From positions 62,001-126,000 of the forward strand of contig CAMUGE010000003.1 in NCBI GenBank assembly GCA_947088345.1: a stretch of 64,000 bases of DNA, read 5' to 3'. Both the position numbers and the translations under genes were made by a program. Source of the stretch: an uncultured Roseburia sp. (lineage in GTDB: Bacteria > Bacillota > Clostridia > Lachnospirales > Lachnospiraceae). The notes below the pieces were generated by a model that was not told the origin of the DNA, searched no databases, and was given only the letters and a program-made list of their open reading frames with translations. Positions 8,962 through 18,259 of the stretch are shown here, one piece after another (positions within the stretch are counted from its first letter, which is position 1; each line of letters starts with the position of its first letter).

Positions 8962-9297
8962 TTATTTCTTCATCATACGTGACACATATGCAAGTACTCT
9001 GTCAATAAATTCATCTTTTTGTTCCTTATTGCTATTTGCAATAAAGCTGTCCACATCAAAATCATTTTTCATACCGACCCCGGTGATCAGATATGTAGGA
9101 TCAATTCCATATTCACGATAAAGGATCAACAGCTTATCGGCCGAAAGTCCTGTCGCGCCGGATTCGTATTTTCGGTAATGCTCTTCTGATACGCCAAGCA
9201 GTTCTGCAGTTTCCGACTGTGTCCTTCCCAGATTTTTCCGTGCCTCTTTCAGCCTTTTTCCAACACTTGCATTTGTATCCTTTTTATTGTTATCCAT
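8962..9297 (-). CDS. XRE-family helix-turn-helix regulator
   Basis: A 111-residue protein. Residues about 12-68 form a Cro/C1-type HTH (VGKRLKEARKNLGRTQSETAELLGVS, then YRKYESGATGLSADKLLILYREYGIDPTYLITG). The C-terminal helix (KEQKDEFIDRVLAYVSRMM) may mediate dimerisation. The start MDNNKKDTN follows a GGAAGGTGG site; longer in-frame starts lack one. It is monocistronic. Small XRE regulators like this are common in Clostridia, in phage-derived and housekeeping contexts; its target is unknown. Confidence 0.85.
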   Translation of the reverse strand: MDNNKKDTNASVGKRLKEARKNLGRTQSETAELLGVSEEHYRKYESGATGLSADKLLILYREYGIDPTYLITGVGMKNDFDVDSFIANSNKEQKDEFIDRVLAYVSRMMKK

Positions 9298-9636
9298 ATT
9301 TTCCACCTTCCTGCTATTCTTCCATGTCAACTTCATCCTGTTATCCAGTAACATTTTGTCATTTGTAGTGCCTTTCCGTGCCATTTATTGTGAACTCCTG
9401 CCCTTATATACTATCATAACAATACTACAGCAAAAGTATAGAATATTTTAGATTCACAATAAAGTTATTTTTTAACAGTTTTCCGGTTGTATCAGGCACA
9501 AAACTATATTTCAATAGAAATGTCCGTTTATCTGGAACATAGTTCCTTAATGCACTGCATGCACAAAAAAAGCGGGTTACCACCCACTCTAAAAATTCCT
9601 CTTTCATCTAACATAACGCAGAATACAAATACCAAA
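9298..9636. other. Noncoding interval between the HTH gene and tRNA-Gly
   Basis: About 340 bases with high A/T content. The only frame of note (9425-9607, minus) has no ribosome binding site and no recognisable features. Nothing else stands out; the promoter of the HTH gene probably lies here. Confidence 0.4.
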
Positions 9637-9707
9637 AGCGGGTGATGGGAATCGAACCCACGTATCCAGCTTGGAAGGCTGGTGTTCTACCATTGAACTA
9701 CACCCGC
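9637..9707 (-). tRNA. tRNA-Gly (anticodon TCC)
   Basis: The acceptor stem GCGGGTG pairs with CACCCGC, the D arm is GTTCAATGGTAGAAC, the anticodon arm is CCAGC-CTTCCAA-GCTGG (anticodon TCC) and the T arm is GTGGG-TTCGATT-CCCAT. CCA is not encoded; TTTT follows the discriminator base, consistent with termination. Confidence 0.97.
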
Positions 9708-9831
9708 GCAGTACTGCAGCGATACTACGTATATCTGCTGCTTTTCAACTGCAGACACAAGACCACTAAAACATTTCTCACAAAGCACTTGTCTTAAGCC
9801 CCTGCATCATATTACCCACAACGCAAGAATT

Positions 9832-9860
9832 ATTATAATAGACTGACTCTTAAATGTCAA
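9832..9860 (-). promoter_or_regulatory. Consensus sigma-A promoter, probably for tRNA-Gly
   Basis: On the minus strand TTGACA (9860-9855) and TATAAT (9837-9832), both perfect consensus, are 17 bases apart. The tRNA begins about 125 bases downstream, so the precursor would have a long 5' leader. It also lies just after the 3' end of the upstream dehydrogenase gene. Confidence 0.75.
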
Positions 9861-9894
9861 GTCTTTTTTCCGTAAAATATTTCATATTTGATTG

Positions 9895-10965
9895 TTATCC
9901 CAGATGAAATACTTCTCTGAGTCTGTCATCATCTATTAACACTTCTTTTGCTCTCTTTCGATAACTCTCTTCATGCAGATAGGTATATCGAAACGGTTTT
10001 ATTGCAGGAGCCGCGTCAATCGCCTTAAGGTACTGCTCTGCATCCAGACTCAGCGTTTTTACATAGTCCCAAAACCCGGTCTTTTCAAAAACTGCGTTTA
10101 TACGCACAAACCTGTGATTCTGAACGACAGCCATAAGATAGGCGGCGATACCGACCTGCACGCCGTGCAGCTGCGGATGATCCGACATTTTATCAAGCGC
10201 ATGGGAAATCAGATGCTCACTGCCGCTTGTCGGCGCGCTTGAGCCTGCAATCTCATTCGCAATACCGCTCATTGCAAGGGAATCAAGCAATTCTTTTAAA
10301 AACAATGCATCCTGAATTGTCTCATATGGTGTACGGACAAAACTGTTCACCGCCTTTTTTGCAATCATCATTGCAAAATCATTTACAACGGCCGCGCCAT
10401 GTTCCTGTTCAAACTGCCAGTCATAAAGAGCCGTTATTTTCGACACCATATCTCCGATTCCGGAATATAAAAAATGTACAGGCGCACTGCGAATCACCTG
10501 CGTATCTGCAATAATCCCATATGCCATTTTTGCAGGAAGCGATTTCCTGCGCCCATTCACAAGCAGTGATGCGCTTGCGCTGGAGAAACCGTCGCTGGAT
10601 GCTGAAGTTGGAACACTGATAAACGGAATTTTTAATAAAAACCCGCAATATTTTGCCGCGTCAATTACTTTCCCGCCGCCAATGCCAATCACTGCCTGCG
10701 TTTTCGGCGGAATGGAAAACGCCAGCTCCGATATCGCCTTTACATCCGCAGTATCCATCTCCTGATATTCCAAAACCTGGATCTTTGCCCCTTTGAGCGA
10801 TTCCATGACGTCCAGTCCAAACAGGTCAATCAACCCGTTACCAAACAGGATGACAACATGTGTAAACCCGGCCTCCTGTAAATATCCTCCGATCTGTTTT
10901 AATGCCCCCGCTCCTACTTTGAGGATCGATGGGATTGCAATATATCTGCCGTTCGCCGCACTCAA
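9895..10965 (-). CDS. Glycerol-1-phosphate dehydrogenase-like protein (EgsA/AraM family)
   Basis: A 356-residue protein of the metal-dependent dehydroquinate synthase/glycerol dehydrogenase superfamily. The NAD-binding motif is GIGGGKVIDAAKY. The metal-binding and substrate region shows SVPTSASSDGFSS, and the later His residues lie in GSEHLISHALD and LHGVQVGIAAY. These motifs fit sn-glycerol-1-phosphate dehydrogenases (B. subtilis EgsA/AraM, archaeal G1PDH) better than glycerol dehydrogenase. The reaction would be NAD(P)H-dependent reduction of dihydroxyacetone phosphate to glycerol-1-phosphate. The start is TTG with GGAGG eight bases upstream. It has no obvious partner nearby; a heptaprenylglyceryl phosphate synthase would be expected elsewhere. 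Confidence 0.8.
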   Translation of the reverse strand: MSAANGRYIAIPSILKVGAGALKQIGGYLQEAGFTHVVILFGNGLIDLFGLDVMESLKGAKIQVLEYQEMDTADVKAISELAFSIPPKTQAVIGIGGGKVIDAAKYCGFLLKIPFISVPTSASSDGFSSASASLLVNGRRKSLPAKMAYGIIADTQVIRSAPVHFLYSGIGDMVSKITALYDWQFEQEHGAAVVNDFAMMIAKKAVNSFVRTPYETIQDALFLKELLDSLAMSGIANEIAGSSAPTSGSEHLISHALDKMSDHPQLHGVQVGIAAYLMAVVQNHRFVRINAVFEKTGFWDYVKTLSLDAEQYLKAIDAAPAIKPFRYTYLHEESYRKRAKEVLIDDDRLREVFHLG

Positions 10966-11114
10966 CTTCTCTTCCTCCCGTCCGCCATATTATGTATGAC
11001 TCCACAGTAATATCTTACGCGTATTGGAATCATAAGTCAAACCTTTTTGTCTGAGAAAATCATTTCTCCCGGTTCATCCAATATGCGTTTTTTCTCCTTT
11101 TCCGCAACTCACAC

Positions 11115-11143
11115 TTGCCATTCTTTCCTATCTGGGATACAAT
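11115..11143 (+). promoter_or_regulatory. Promoter of the TerD/AIM24 operon
   Basis: TTGCCA (11115-11120) and TACAAT (11138-11143) are 17 bases apart, about 75 bases upstream of the TerD start at 11220. Confidence 0.6.
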
Positions 11144-11219
11144 AAAAAGAATAAAATAACAATACCTGCTCAACGACAGGAAATAACAAATTTACGGTTG
11201 TGCGGAGAAAGGGATTTTT

Positions 11220-11978
11220 ATGATTCAATTACCTGTGACTTCCGGCAGAATTCTGGAGCGTTCTACCCTGTCATCCCTGAATGCCAATTGCTCTGACGAT
11301 TATGTCTGCGCGGACAATATCTTATCGCTCAATACGCGAAAGCGAAAAACTGGCGCAGGAAGCGCGCAAAGCCATGCCACACCCGCTCAAACGTCTGTTT
11401 CATCTCCCACAGTGATACGCGTTCCGGTACTGCTCCATCCGGTTTCAAAAGGGCAAAAATCGCCTCTCCTGGACGGTAATCTTCCGCGTGTTTTAGCATG
11501 TTTCGGCTGGAATGTAAAAAACACGGACTGCGACGTCGACGTGTCGGCATTTCTGTTAAACCAATCCGGAAAAGTCATCGGCGATTCCTGGTTTGTATTT
11601 TACGGACAAACGCAAAGCCCTGACCGCAGTACCTGCCTGACGGAACAAACAAAAGACGACAGACAAATGATCTCCATAGATTTTACAAAATTAAACCCGG
11701 CCGTCAAAAAAATCGTTTTTGTGATGACAATTCATGAAGCATTCGAAAAGAGACTGCATTTTGATATGTTAAAAGATGCCTATATACGGATTCTAAACCC
11801 TTCAGACAGGCGCGAACTGCTCAGTTTTCGTCTGACTGATTATTATACAAACGTAATCTCCATGGCAATCGGCGAAATCTATCAGCACAACGGCAAATGG
11901 AAATTTAATGCGGTCGGTAACGGTCTGGCAAGAGACCTTGCCGGACTTTGTGAATTTTATGGAGTTCAGGTTATCTGA
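11220..11978 (+). CDS. TerD-family stress protein with N-terminal extension
   Basis: A 252-residue protein. Residues about 75-250 form a TerD domain (tellurium-resistance / calcium-binding stress protein family), with hallmark segments DVDVSAFLL (105-113) and SWFVFYGQTQSPDRS, and the motif region near VFVMTIHEA. The first 70 residues are an extra Ser/Thr- and basic-rich tail not found in core TerD proteins. TerD proteins bind calcium and are linked to resistance to tellurite, phage or cell-wall stress; the exact role is unsettled. It is followed 16 bases later by an AIM24-like gene, in one operon. No terA, terC or telA-like partner is visible. Confidence 0.8.
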   Translation: MIQLPVTSGRILERSTLSSLNANCSDDYVCADNILSLNTRKRKTGAGSAQSHATPAQTSVSSPTVIRVPVLLHPVSKGQKSPLLDGNLPRVLACFGWNVKNTDCDVDVSAFLLNQSGKVIGDSWFVFYGQTQSPDRSTCLTEQTKDDRQMISIDFTKLNPAVKKIVFVMTIHEAFEKRLHFDMLKDAYIRILNPSDRRELLSFRLTDYYTNVISMAIGEIYQHNGKWKFNAVGNGLARDLAGLCEFYGVQVI

Positions 11979-11994
11979 ACACAAGGAGGAATAT

Positions 11995-12702
11995 ATGCTA
12001 ACATTTGAGACAGTCAATGAACTGACATTAAAAGTCACCTGTACCGGAAATGATGTTCTATTCACAAAAGCCGGCGCCTTTATCGCCGGAGACAGCAGCA
12101 ATGGGAAAAATTACAAATTTGAAAAACTTCTGCTCGGTCCGCAGAACAATCTGGGGCAGGCAGCATTGGGCTCGCTGCTGCGTCGTGTAACAGGAGAAAA
12201 TATCCCACTGATGAAAGTCACATTCTCCGGCAATTCCGTTACCTATTATGCCTGTTATGGCCAGCATGTCGTAGTATATAAACTGGCCGTAAACGAGGTT
12301 GTCTCTGTCGAGTCGGAAAATCTGCTTGCCTTTACAAACGACTGCAAATATGATGTTCGATTTCTGGGCTGCGGCGTCCTCTCCCAGAAAGGCCTTGCAA
12401 CGACAACACTGACCGGACAAGGACCAAATGCCTATGTCGCGGTCATCTGCGACGGAAACCCGATCGTCTTAAGCAATCTGAATAACCGCAACACCATCTG
12501 CGTTGATCCGGACGCCGTTATCTGCTGGATGGGCCAGTCCGGCTACTGCGACCCGCATATTACAACAGATCTCTCCTGGAAAACATTTATCGGTCAGGCC
12601 TCCGGCGAATCCTATTCTTTCGAATGGAACAGCAGCCAGCCTGTCTGCGTAGTGGTCCAGCCCTCGGAGAGAAAAGGGGGAATCAAAATCGGCATTGACT
12701 GA
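11995..12702 (+). CDS. AIM24 family protein
   Basis: A 235-residue protein of the AIM24/DUF124 beta-rich fold. Glycine-spaced beta strands recur throughout (VLFTKAGAFIAGD, VRFLGCGVLSQKGLATTTLTGQG, NTICVDPDAVICWM). The start MLTFETVNEL has an AGGAGG site; a longer in-frame start inside the upstream gene has none. It is probably cytoplasmic, with no signal peptide. Bacterial AIM24 proteins have unknown biochemistry, but genomes often pair them with Ter-domain proteins. The coupling here, 16 bases after a TerD gene, supports a joint stress role. Confidence 0.8.
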   Translation: MLTFETVNELTLKVTCTGNDVLFTKAGAFIAGDSSNGKNYKFEKLLLGPQNNLGQAALGSLLRRVTGENIPLMKVTFSGNSVTYYACYGQHVVVYKLAVNEVVSVESENLLAFTNDCKYDVRFLGCGVLSQKGLATTTLTGQGPNAYVAVICDGNPIVLSNLNNRNTICVDPDAVICWMGQSGYCDPHITTDLSWKTFIGQASGESYSFEWNSSQPVCVVVQPSERKGGIKIGID

Positions 12703-12728
12703 AAAAATCCACCAGGGCTTTTCAGCCC
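12702..12728 (-). terminator. Weak candidate terminator of the 12823-13311 gene
   Basis: On the minus strand GGGCT-GAAA-AGCCC is followed, seven bases later, by six T. The short stem and the gap before the T-run make this uncertain. Confidence 0.35.
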
Positions 12729-12822
12729 CGGGGACACGCCGCAAAGCGGCTCTCCGGCTCAATTATTAAATGAAGAATCCGACGCATTTATGACAATTTT
12801 TTGGCGTTGCGTACCAGAACCC

Positions 12823-13311
12823 TCATTCTTTCCAGACCCGATACATACATTCCCCATCATCGCAATGATGTATTACCCAGGAATAGTCTCTCGGAAAAAG
12901 ATAAAAGTCTTCCATAAAATTCGGATATCGGGAGAGGACTGCTTTGACTGGTTCTATCATTCCCTCATAGACCCATCCGCCGTCAACCAACAGATAGTAA
13001 GAGCGCATCCTGCACTTTTTTGGTATCAGTTCATCCATTTGACAGATATATCCGTCCCAGTGTTCCCAGTCTGTGGGAATCTGTATACTGTAGTGCAGAC
13101 CCTCCCGAAACCGCGTCCACATATACGAAGTATGAATGGCAGGATACTTTTTATAGTCACAAAATGTATAGTATAATCTCTTCACAATCCTTTCGTACTC
13201 TCCCTTTGCCGCTTCATAAAACGTACTGCGGTCAATGCCATACTCCTTTATGATAAGTTCTATTTCATTTCGCATTTCATAGCGCACGCTATCGCTTTGC
13301 GTCAAATTCAT
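12823..13311 (-). CDS. Hypothetical protein rich in aromatic residues
   Basis: A 162-residue cytoplasmic protein of unknown family. It contains many Tyr and Trp residues (YMWTRFREGLHYSIQIP, WEHWDGYICQMDEL, YSWVIHHCDDGECMYRVW) and a helical N-terminal half (RNEIELIIKEYGIDRSTFYEAAKG). It has no signal peptide or membrane span. The start MNLTQSDS follows AAAGGAC; a longer frame to 13401 runs into the terminator-like intergenic region and lacks a site. The C-terminal His/Cys cluster could bind metal, but this is not established. It is convergent with the AIM24 gene. Confidence 0.65.
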   Translation of the reverse strand: MNLTQSDSVRYEMRNEIELIIKEYGIDRSTFYEAAKGEYERIVKRLYYTFCDYKKYPAIHTSYMWTRFREGLHYSIQIPTDWEHWDGYICQMDELIPKKCRMRSYYLLVDGGWVYEGMIEPVKAVLSRYPNFMEDFYLFPRDYSWVIHHCDDGECMYRVWKE

Positions 13312-13394
13312 CAAACTGTCCTTTCCCCTGCAAAAAATAAATATTTGCTCACAAAATGATGAAAAAGGCGGCCATAACGGCCGCCAATCCTGTT

Positions 13395-13805
13395 TTAGCA
13401 TTTCTGTATCTGAACTTCCACCGGATGATCTCCCAATTCCACACTGACGCTTAATTTTCCGCCAAGATTCGTTCTCATCCTGCCGGCATCCTTTCCCTCA
13501 ATGATAATTTTATATTCCGTCTCGCTTGCAAGCTCAACTGTAATCTGCGCATCCTCCGGGCCTTCGACTGTAAATGAAATCCCTGCGTCCGTCGCTTTTA
13601 AGGATGTGACGGAAGTTCCCGGCACTGATTCATATACAAACATGCCGTTGCGCTCTAATTTTGTGATCTCCTGAAATGTTTTTACCTTATAGATATCTCC
13701 CTGATGTTCAAAATTGTCCAGTTTTGCTTTTGCCCCTAACGAGTAGTCTCCAAAACTGATTGTCCCGTCTGCTTCTGAACGAAGCAATTCACTGATCACT
13801 GCCAT
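13395..13805 (-). CDS. Hypothetical beta-rich protein
   Basis: A 136-residue protein starting MAVISELLRSEADG after AGGAGG; the longer in-frame start at 13883 is not supported. It is predicted to be mostly beta strand (GTISFGDYSLGAKAKLDNFE, GISFTVEGPEDAQITVELA, EYKIIIEGKDAGRM, KLSVSVELGDHPVEVQI). Similar short proteins occur in Lachnospiraceae next to housekeeping genes, without known function. It has no export signal. It lies 83 bases upstream of the next minus-strand hypothetical gene, so the two may be cotranscribed. Confidence 0.65.
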   Translation of the reverse strand: MAVISELLRSEADGTISFGDYSLGAKAKLDNFEHQGDIYKVKTFQEITKLERNGMFVYESVPGTSVTSLKATDAGISFTVEGPEDAQITVELASETEYKIIIEGKDAGRMRTNLGGKLSVSVELGDHPVEVQIQKC

Positions 13806-14086
13806 CTCTTCCTCCTGTAATTTTGCGGCAATACCCGGCGTGTGTTTTGTGATGAATGGCAACACGCCTCTGCCCGCTTTCATTTCGTAAACCAGTTACC
13901 ACGTTTGTTTTTCATCAATCAAAGAAATAAATTGACTCAAATGTATTATAACTTAATCCACGAATTTTTTCCAGCATTTTTCAAGATGATTTCAAAGAAA
14001 ATTTTGATTCCGGCTGCGGTCTGCTACGTTCGCTGCAGCTGATCCCATGCGGCAGCGCAGTCTGCCGGAACAATGACAAATCTCTG

Positions 14087-16537
14087 TTACCGCGCTTCTC
14101 CTTCCAGAACCAGCTCGTTTTTTCTGGTTGTGACTACAACCTGCATCCCTTTTTTAATTCGTCCAAACAGGATCTCTTCAGCCAGTTTATCCTCAATCTC
14201 CTCCTGAATTTTCCTGCGCAGCGGCCTTGCGCCATATTTCGGCTCGTAAGCCTTTTCCACAATATAATTTTTTGCATTGTCGCGAATCAACAGCGCAATA
14301 TCCATTCTGTCTTTGCAGCGAGCGGCAAGTTCTTTGCCCATCAGATTTACAATCTGTTTCATATCGTCTTTATTTAAAGAGCGGAAGACAATAATCTCGT
14401 CAATTCTGTTTAAAAACTCCGGTTTAAAAATACGCCTTACTTCCTCCATGACGCCGCTTCTCATTCTGCTGTAATCCTGTTTTTCATCCGCAGAAGAGGC
14501 AAACCCCAGCCGCTTTGGCTCGACAATCGCCTGCGCGCCGGCGTTTGACGTCATAATAATGATTGTATTTTTAAAGTCAACCTTTCTGCCCTGAGAATCT
14601 GTGATATGCCCGTCGTCCAGCACCTGGAGAAGAATATTAAACACATCCGGATGCGCCTTTTCAATTTCATCAAACAAAACTACAGCGTACGGATTCCTTC
14701 GAACTTTTTCGCTCAGCTGACCGCCGTCCTCATGGCCGACATATCCCGGCGGGGAACCGATCATTTTTGAAACACTGTGCTTTTCCATATATTCGGACAT
14801 ATCAACACGAATCATCGCCTCCTCGTTTCCGAACACGGCCTCCGCAAGCGCCCTGGAAATCTCCGTCTTACCGACTCCGGTTGGTCCAAGAAACAAAAAA
14901 GATCCGATCGGGCGCTTCGGATCTTTCAATCCTACCCTGCCTCTGCGCACTGCCCGTGCAACGGCGCTGACTGCATCCTCCTGGCCGATCACGCGCCTGT
15001 GCAGCAAGGACTCTAACTTCCGAAGTCTCACGGCCTCCCCCTCGGTCAGTTTTCTGACCGGTATCTTCGTCCATCCGGAAACAATATCCGCTATATCATC
15101 TTCCGTCACCGAGAGCTGTTTTTTGCGCACGCTCTTATGGCTTTTTTCAACCAATGCATATATCGCCTCTTCCCACTCCTGCTTTTTTGCTCTCGCTGCG
15201 CGGGCTGCCTCCAGATCTCCGTCTTTTAATGCGTTTTCCAGTTTTTCCAGTTCCTCTGCCCTGTTGTTTCTGTATTCGGCAACCTTATCAACATCCGTCT
15301 CCATCTTAAGACGCACTTTGGCAGCGGCCTCATCCATCAGATCAATCGCTTTGTCCGGCAGAAACCGGTCATTGATATAACGCGCCGACAGACGAACGGC
15401 AGCGGCAAGCGCCTCGTCCGTTATTGTCACCGCATGATGCTTCTCATACTGATAGCGAAGCCCTTTTAAAATCTCTACCGCCTGTTCCTCGGTTGGCTCC
15501 TCCACCGTAACCGGCTGAAACCGCCGTTCAAGCGCCGCATCGCGCTCGACATATTTGCGGTATTCCTCAATCGTCGTCGCGCCGATAATCTGAATCTCAC
15601 CGCGCGCAAGGGCCGGCTTTAAAATATTTGCGGCATCAATGGCGCCCTCCGCGTTGCCCGCACCGATAATCGTATGCAATTCGTCAATAAACAGCAGTAC
15701 ATTTTCTGCACGCGCCGCTTCCATAAGCACGCGGCGGATGCGTTCCTCAAACTCCCCGCGATATTTCGAACCGGCCACAAGGCCGGACATATCAAGCGAA
15801 AGGACGCGTTTTCCCTCTGCGGCAGCCGGCACCATTCCGGTCACAATGCGCTGTGCGATTCCCTCCACAATTGCTGTTTTTCCGACGCCCGGCTCCCCGA
15901 TCAGACATGGGTTATTTTTACTTCTCCTGCTGATAATCTGAATGACTCGTGCAATCTCGTCTGATCTGCCGATTACAGGGTCCAGCATACCGTCGGCGGC
16001 AAGCGCCGTCAAATCCCTGGCATACTGGTCTAAAATCGGCGTCTTGCTTTTTCTCCTGCCAAATCTGCCGTCCGAAAGTTCATCCTTATGGAGATTCACG
16101 TCCTCGCCCATTGCCACAAGAATATCTACATATAATTTCTGAATATTGACCGCCAGTGTATTCAAAAGACGCGAAGCAACGCTTTCCGGCTCCTTTAAAA
16201 TCGCAATCAAAATATGTTCCGTTCCCGTTTTTTCCGAATGAAAGCGCGCCGCCTCACGCTCTGACTGATAGAGCGCGTCCTCTGCACGCGGCGAATAAGT
16301 TACTTCTTTCGGGTCCACAGTCTGAACAGACGGTGCAATCAACTCTCCCACCAACGACATAATATGATCCAGTTCCACGCCGTTTGCAGTCAGCACCTGC
16401 GCGGCTACCCCTGTTCCTTCCTTTAACAGACCAATCAGTAAATGTTCTGTTCCGATATAATTGTGATGCAAATTTTTCGACATTTTTGACGCGATATCAA
16501 TTGCTTTTTTCGCTTTTGCCGTATATACTGTCTGCAT
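14087..16537 (-). CDS. clpC: ATP-dependent Clp protease ATP-binding subunit (ClpC type)
   Basis: An 816-residue Hsp100 unfoldase. The N-terminal double Clp-N domain (1-145) starts with the usual form, here FTAK replaced by [13 protein letters not shown] module D1 has Walker A GEPGVGKT and D2 has GPTGVGKT. Between them is the ClpC middle domain, with a UVR-like helix ([23 protein letters not shown]). A ClpP-binding loop is expected in D2 (near LGFASSADE). It works with ClpP in protein quality control and, in spore formers, regulated proteolysis. Unusually, the ctsR-mcsA-mcsB genes that normally precede clpC are absent; it follows an esterase gene by 23 bases instead. Confidence 0.92.
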   Translation of the reverse strand: MQTVYTAKAKKAIDIASKMSKNLHHNYIGTEHLLIGLLKEGTGVAAQVLTANGVELDHIMSLVGELIAPSVQTVDPKEVTYSPRAEDALYQSEREAARFHSEKTGTEHILIAILKEPESVASRLLNTLAVNIQKLYVDILVAMGEDVNLHKDELSDGRFGRRKSKTPILDQYARDLTALAADGMLDPVIGRSDEIARVIQIISRRSKNNPCLIGEPGVGKTAIVEGIAQRIVTGMVPAAAEGKRVLSLDMSGLVAGSKYRGEFEERIRRVLMEAARAENVLLFIDELHTIIGAGNAEGAIDAANILKPALARGEIQIIGATTIEEYRKYVERDAALERRFQPVTVEEPTEEQAVEILKGLRYQYEKHHAVTITDEALAAAVRLSARYINDRFLPDKAIDLMDEAAAKVRLKMETDVDKVAEYRNNRAEELEKLENALKDGDLEAARAARAKKQEWEEAIYALVEKSHKSVRKKQLSVTEDDIADIVSGWTKIPVRKLTEGEAVRLRKLESLLHRRVIGQEDAVSAVARAVRRGRVGLKDPKRPIGSFLFLGPTGVGKTEISRALAEAVFGNEEAMIRVDMSEYMEKHSVSKMIGSPPGYVGHEDGGQLSEKVRRNPYAVVLFDEIEKAHPDVFNILLQVLDDGHITDSQGRKVDFKNTIIIMTSNAGAQAIVEPKRLGFASSADEKQDYSRMRSGVMEEVRRIFKPEFLNRIDEIIVFRSLNKDDMKQIVNLMGKELAARCKDRMDIALLIRDNAKNYIVEKAYEPKYGARPLRRKIQEEIEDKLAEEILFGRIKKGMQVVVTTRKNELVLEGEAR

Positions 16538-16560
16538 AACTCCTCCATTCTCACGCCACT

Positions 16561-17538
16561 TTACGTAACAAACGCGGCAGCATCTTCCTGTTTCGATTCG
16601 CGCGTCCTGGCGGCGCCCTCTAAAATATCAAAAAAACGCCCAATTTCCACCCATGCCTTTCTGGATTCCGGCAGCATCTTTGCCGCCATCTGAAACACAT
16701 GGAACATCCCCTCATAGATACTTAAACGCACTTTCACTCCCGCTTCTCTTGCTTTTGCGGCAACATTAACCGAATCGGAGAGCAGCATCTCATAAGAGCC
16801 GACCTGCAGAAGCATCGGCGGAAATCCCGCAAAATCGCCAAACAATGGCGATATGTACGGATTCGTCGGGTCGTTATCCTGAATATAATCTTTATTATAG
16901 ACTAAACTGTCTTTTGTATTACCAAACAGCGGATCTTTATTAAAATTTGTCTCGTAAGATTCGCCGCCTGCCGTCAGATCTGTCCATGGCGACATTGCAA
17001 CAATGCCGCACGGAAGCTCTTCTCCACGATCTTTTAAATAATGGCACAGGCAAAGCGCAAGCCCTCCTCCGGCCGAATCACCGGCTAAAATAATCTGCTT
17101 TGCCGACACCCCCTGATCCAGCAGATAACGATATGCCGTATGCGCATCTGTCAGCGCCGCAGGATACGGGTGTTCCGGCGCAACTCTGTAATCAATGGTC
17201 AAAACGCGCATCCCCTTTCCCACCTCGCTGTAAAGCCCGGCAAACATCCGGTAGGCATTTCGCATCGGCGCAACGTAGCCGCCGCCGTGCAGCTGCAGTA
17301 TTACTTTTTCTGTATCTTTTTGCTCAATCGGCTCAAGCCATTCCATGGAAAACTGTTCGGACTCAACCACTGTCAGCGAAAAACAGTCCGGACATTTCCA
17401 CGGAGGTTCCGTCTCGCTGATCTGCTTTCTAAGCTCCCCGTTTCGAACTTTTTTTCCGATCAGATGGTCGTTTGCGGCTCTCGCAATCAAATCGCGCAGA
17501 ATTTTTCCCTGTATGCTCGCCTCTGTCTCCTTTATCAT
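16561..17538 (-). CDS. Alpha/beta hydrolase (HSL-type esterase/lipase)
   Basis: A 325-residue cytosolic esterase of the hormone-sensitive-lipase family. The oxyanion motif HGGGYV lies near residue 84, the nucleophile elbow is GDSAGGG (near 155), the catalytic Asp lies in QVGSYEMLLSDSV and the His in GMFHVFQM. It should hydrolyse short acyl esters or a lipid intermediate. It lies 24 bases after the DUF6320 gene and 23 bases before clpC. In several clostridial genomes such an esterase accompanies DUF6320 and a condensation-like acyltransferase, as here, so its substrate is probably the product of that pair. Confidence 0.85.
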   Translation of the reverse strand: MIKETEASIQGKILRDLIARAANDHLIGKKVRNGELRKQISETEPPWKCPDCFSLTVVESEQFSMEWLEPIEQKDTEKVILQLHGGGYVAPMRNAYRMFAGLYSEVGKGMRVLTIDYRVAPEHPYPAALTDAHTAYRYLLDQGVSAKQIILAGDSAGGGLALCLCHYLKDRGEELPCGIVAMSPWTDLTAGGESYETNFNKDPLFGNTKDSLVYNKDYIQDNDPTNPYISPLFGDFAGFPPMLLQVGSYEMLLSDSVNVAAKAREAGVKVRLSIYEGMFHVFQMAAKMLPESRKAWVEIGRFFDILEGAARTRESKQEDAAAFVT

Positions 17539-17562
17539 CTCTACTCCTGTATTTCATTGCAC

Positions 17563-18225
17563 CTAAATATAAAAACGTCTCTTCAGTTCTTCCCGCGCTC
17601 TGTAATCGCCGATAATCACTGTTCCCAAAAACAAAAAAAGCGATACTGCAAATGCAAGCAGAGACGGATAAAATACCGTGATAATCCCCACGGCATAAAA
17701 TAATAAAATAGTCAGTCCCGCAAACACCATTAAGATCTGCCACATCAGATAACTCTGCCAGTTTCTGCGGTTAATCACCATCAGCGCCAGGATGCCAGCG
17801 TCAATCAGCATAATGCCGGCCGGCAGCGCATAGTTGACAGCCCATCCCCGGTATCCGACTACAAAGTCGATCGCTACCGCTACCAGAACTGCAATCAATG
17901 TGAGAATTATGGTTTTACTCTTATAGCCGGACTTGCCAAGAATCGCAAACCGCACCACAAGATACCCATACAAAAAAGCCAGCCCTGTGACGGCACTCCA
18001 CCAGATGCCCGACTCGGACACAATATTGATAAACACCAGCAGTACTTCGACCAGAATGGCAAGAAACAGATAGATGCGGGCAGCAAGCGCCCATTTACGC
18101 ACTCTAAGCTGCACGTCCGGATACATATCCTCAACCTCTATCGTCTTTTCCAAAACGGAATTACAGAGAGGACAGCGATCTGTCTCCTCCAAAATTTCAA
18201 CGTTACATTGTCTGCATCTGCTCAT
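17563..18225 (-). CDS. DUF6320 zinc-ribbon membrane protein
   Basis: A 220-residue protein. The N-terminal zinc ribbon CRQC...CPLC (residues 4-22) is followed by about six transmembrane segments (IYLFLAILVEVLLVFI, WWSAVTGLAFLYGYLVV, IILTLIAVLVAVAIDFVVGY, ALPAGIMLIDAGILALMVI, LMWQILMVFAGLTILLFY, LLAFAVSLFLFLGTVII). The start MSRCRQC has a GGAGGAG site. No function is established for this family. It lies between the acyltransferase and the esterase, with gaps of about 34 and 24 bases, and may hold or present the enzyme pair at the membrane; this is inference. Confidence 0.8.
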   Translation of the reverse strand: MSRCRQCNVEILEETDRCPLCNSVLEKTIEVEDMYPDVQLRVRKWALAARIYLFLAILVEVLLVFINIVSESGIWWSAVTGLAFLYGYLVVRFAILGKSGYKSKTIILTLIAVLVAVAIDFVVGYRGWAVNYALPAGIMLIDAGILALMVINRRNWQSYLMWQILMVFAGLTILLFYAVGIITVFYPSLLAFAVSLFLFLGTVIIGDYRAREELKRRFYI

Positions 18226-18259
18226 TTTCTCCTCCATTCAAACAGGATTGAAAGACCGG

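Noticed and set aside
9425..9607. 60-residue minus-strand frame near tRNA-Gly
   Set aside because: No ribosome binding site and no family features; probably noncoding.
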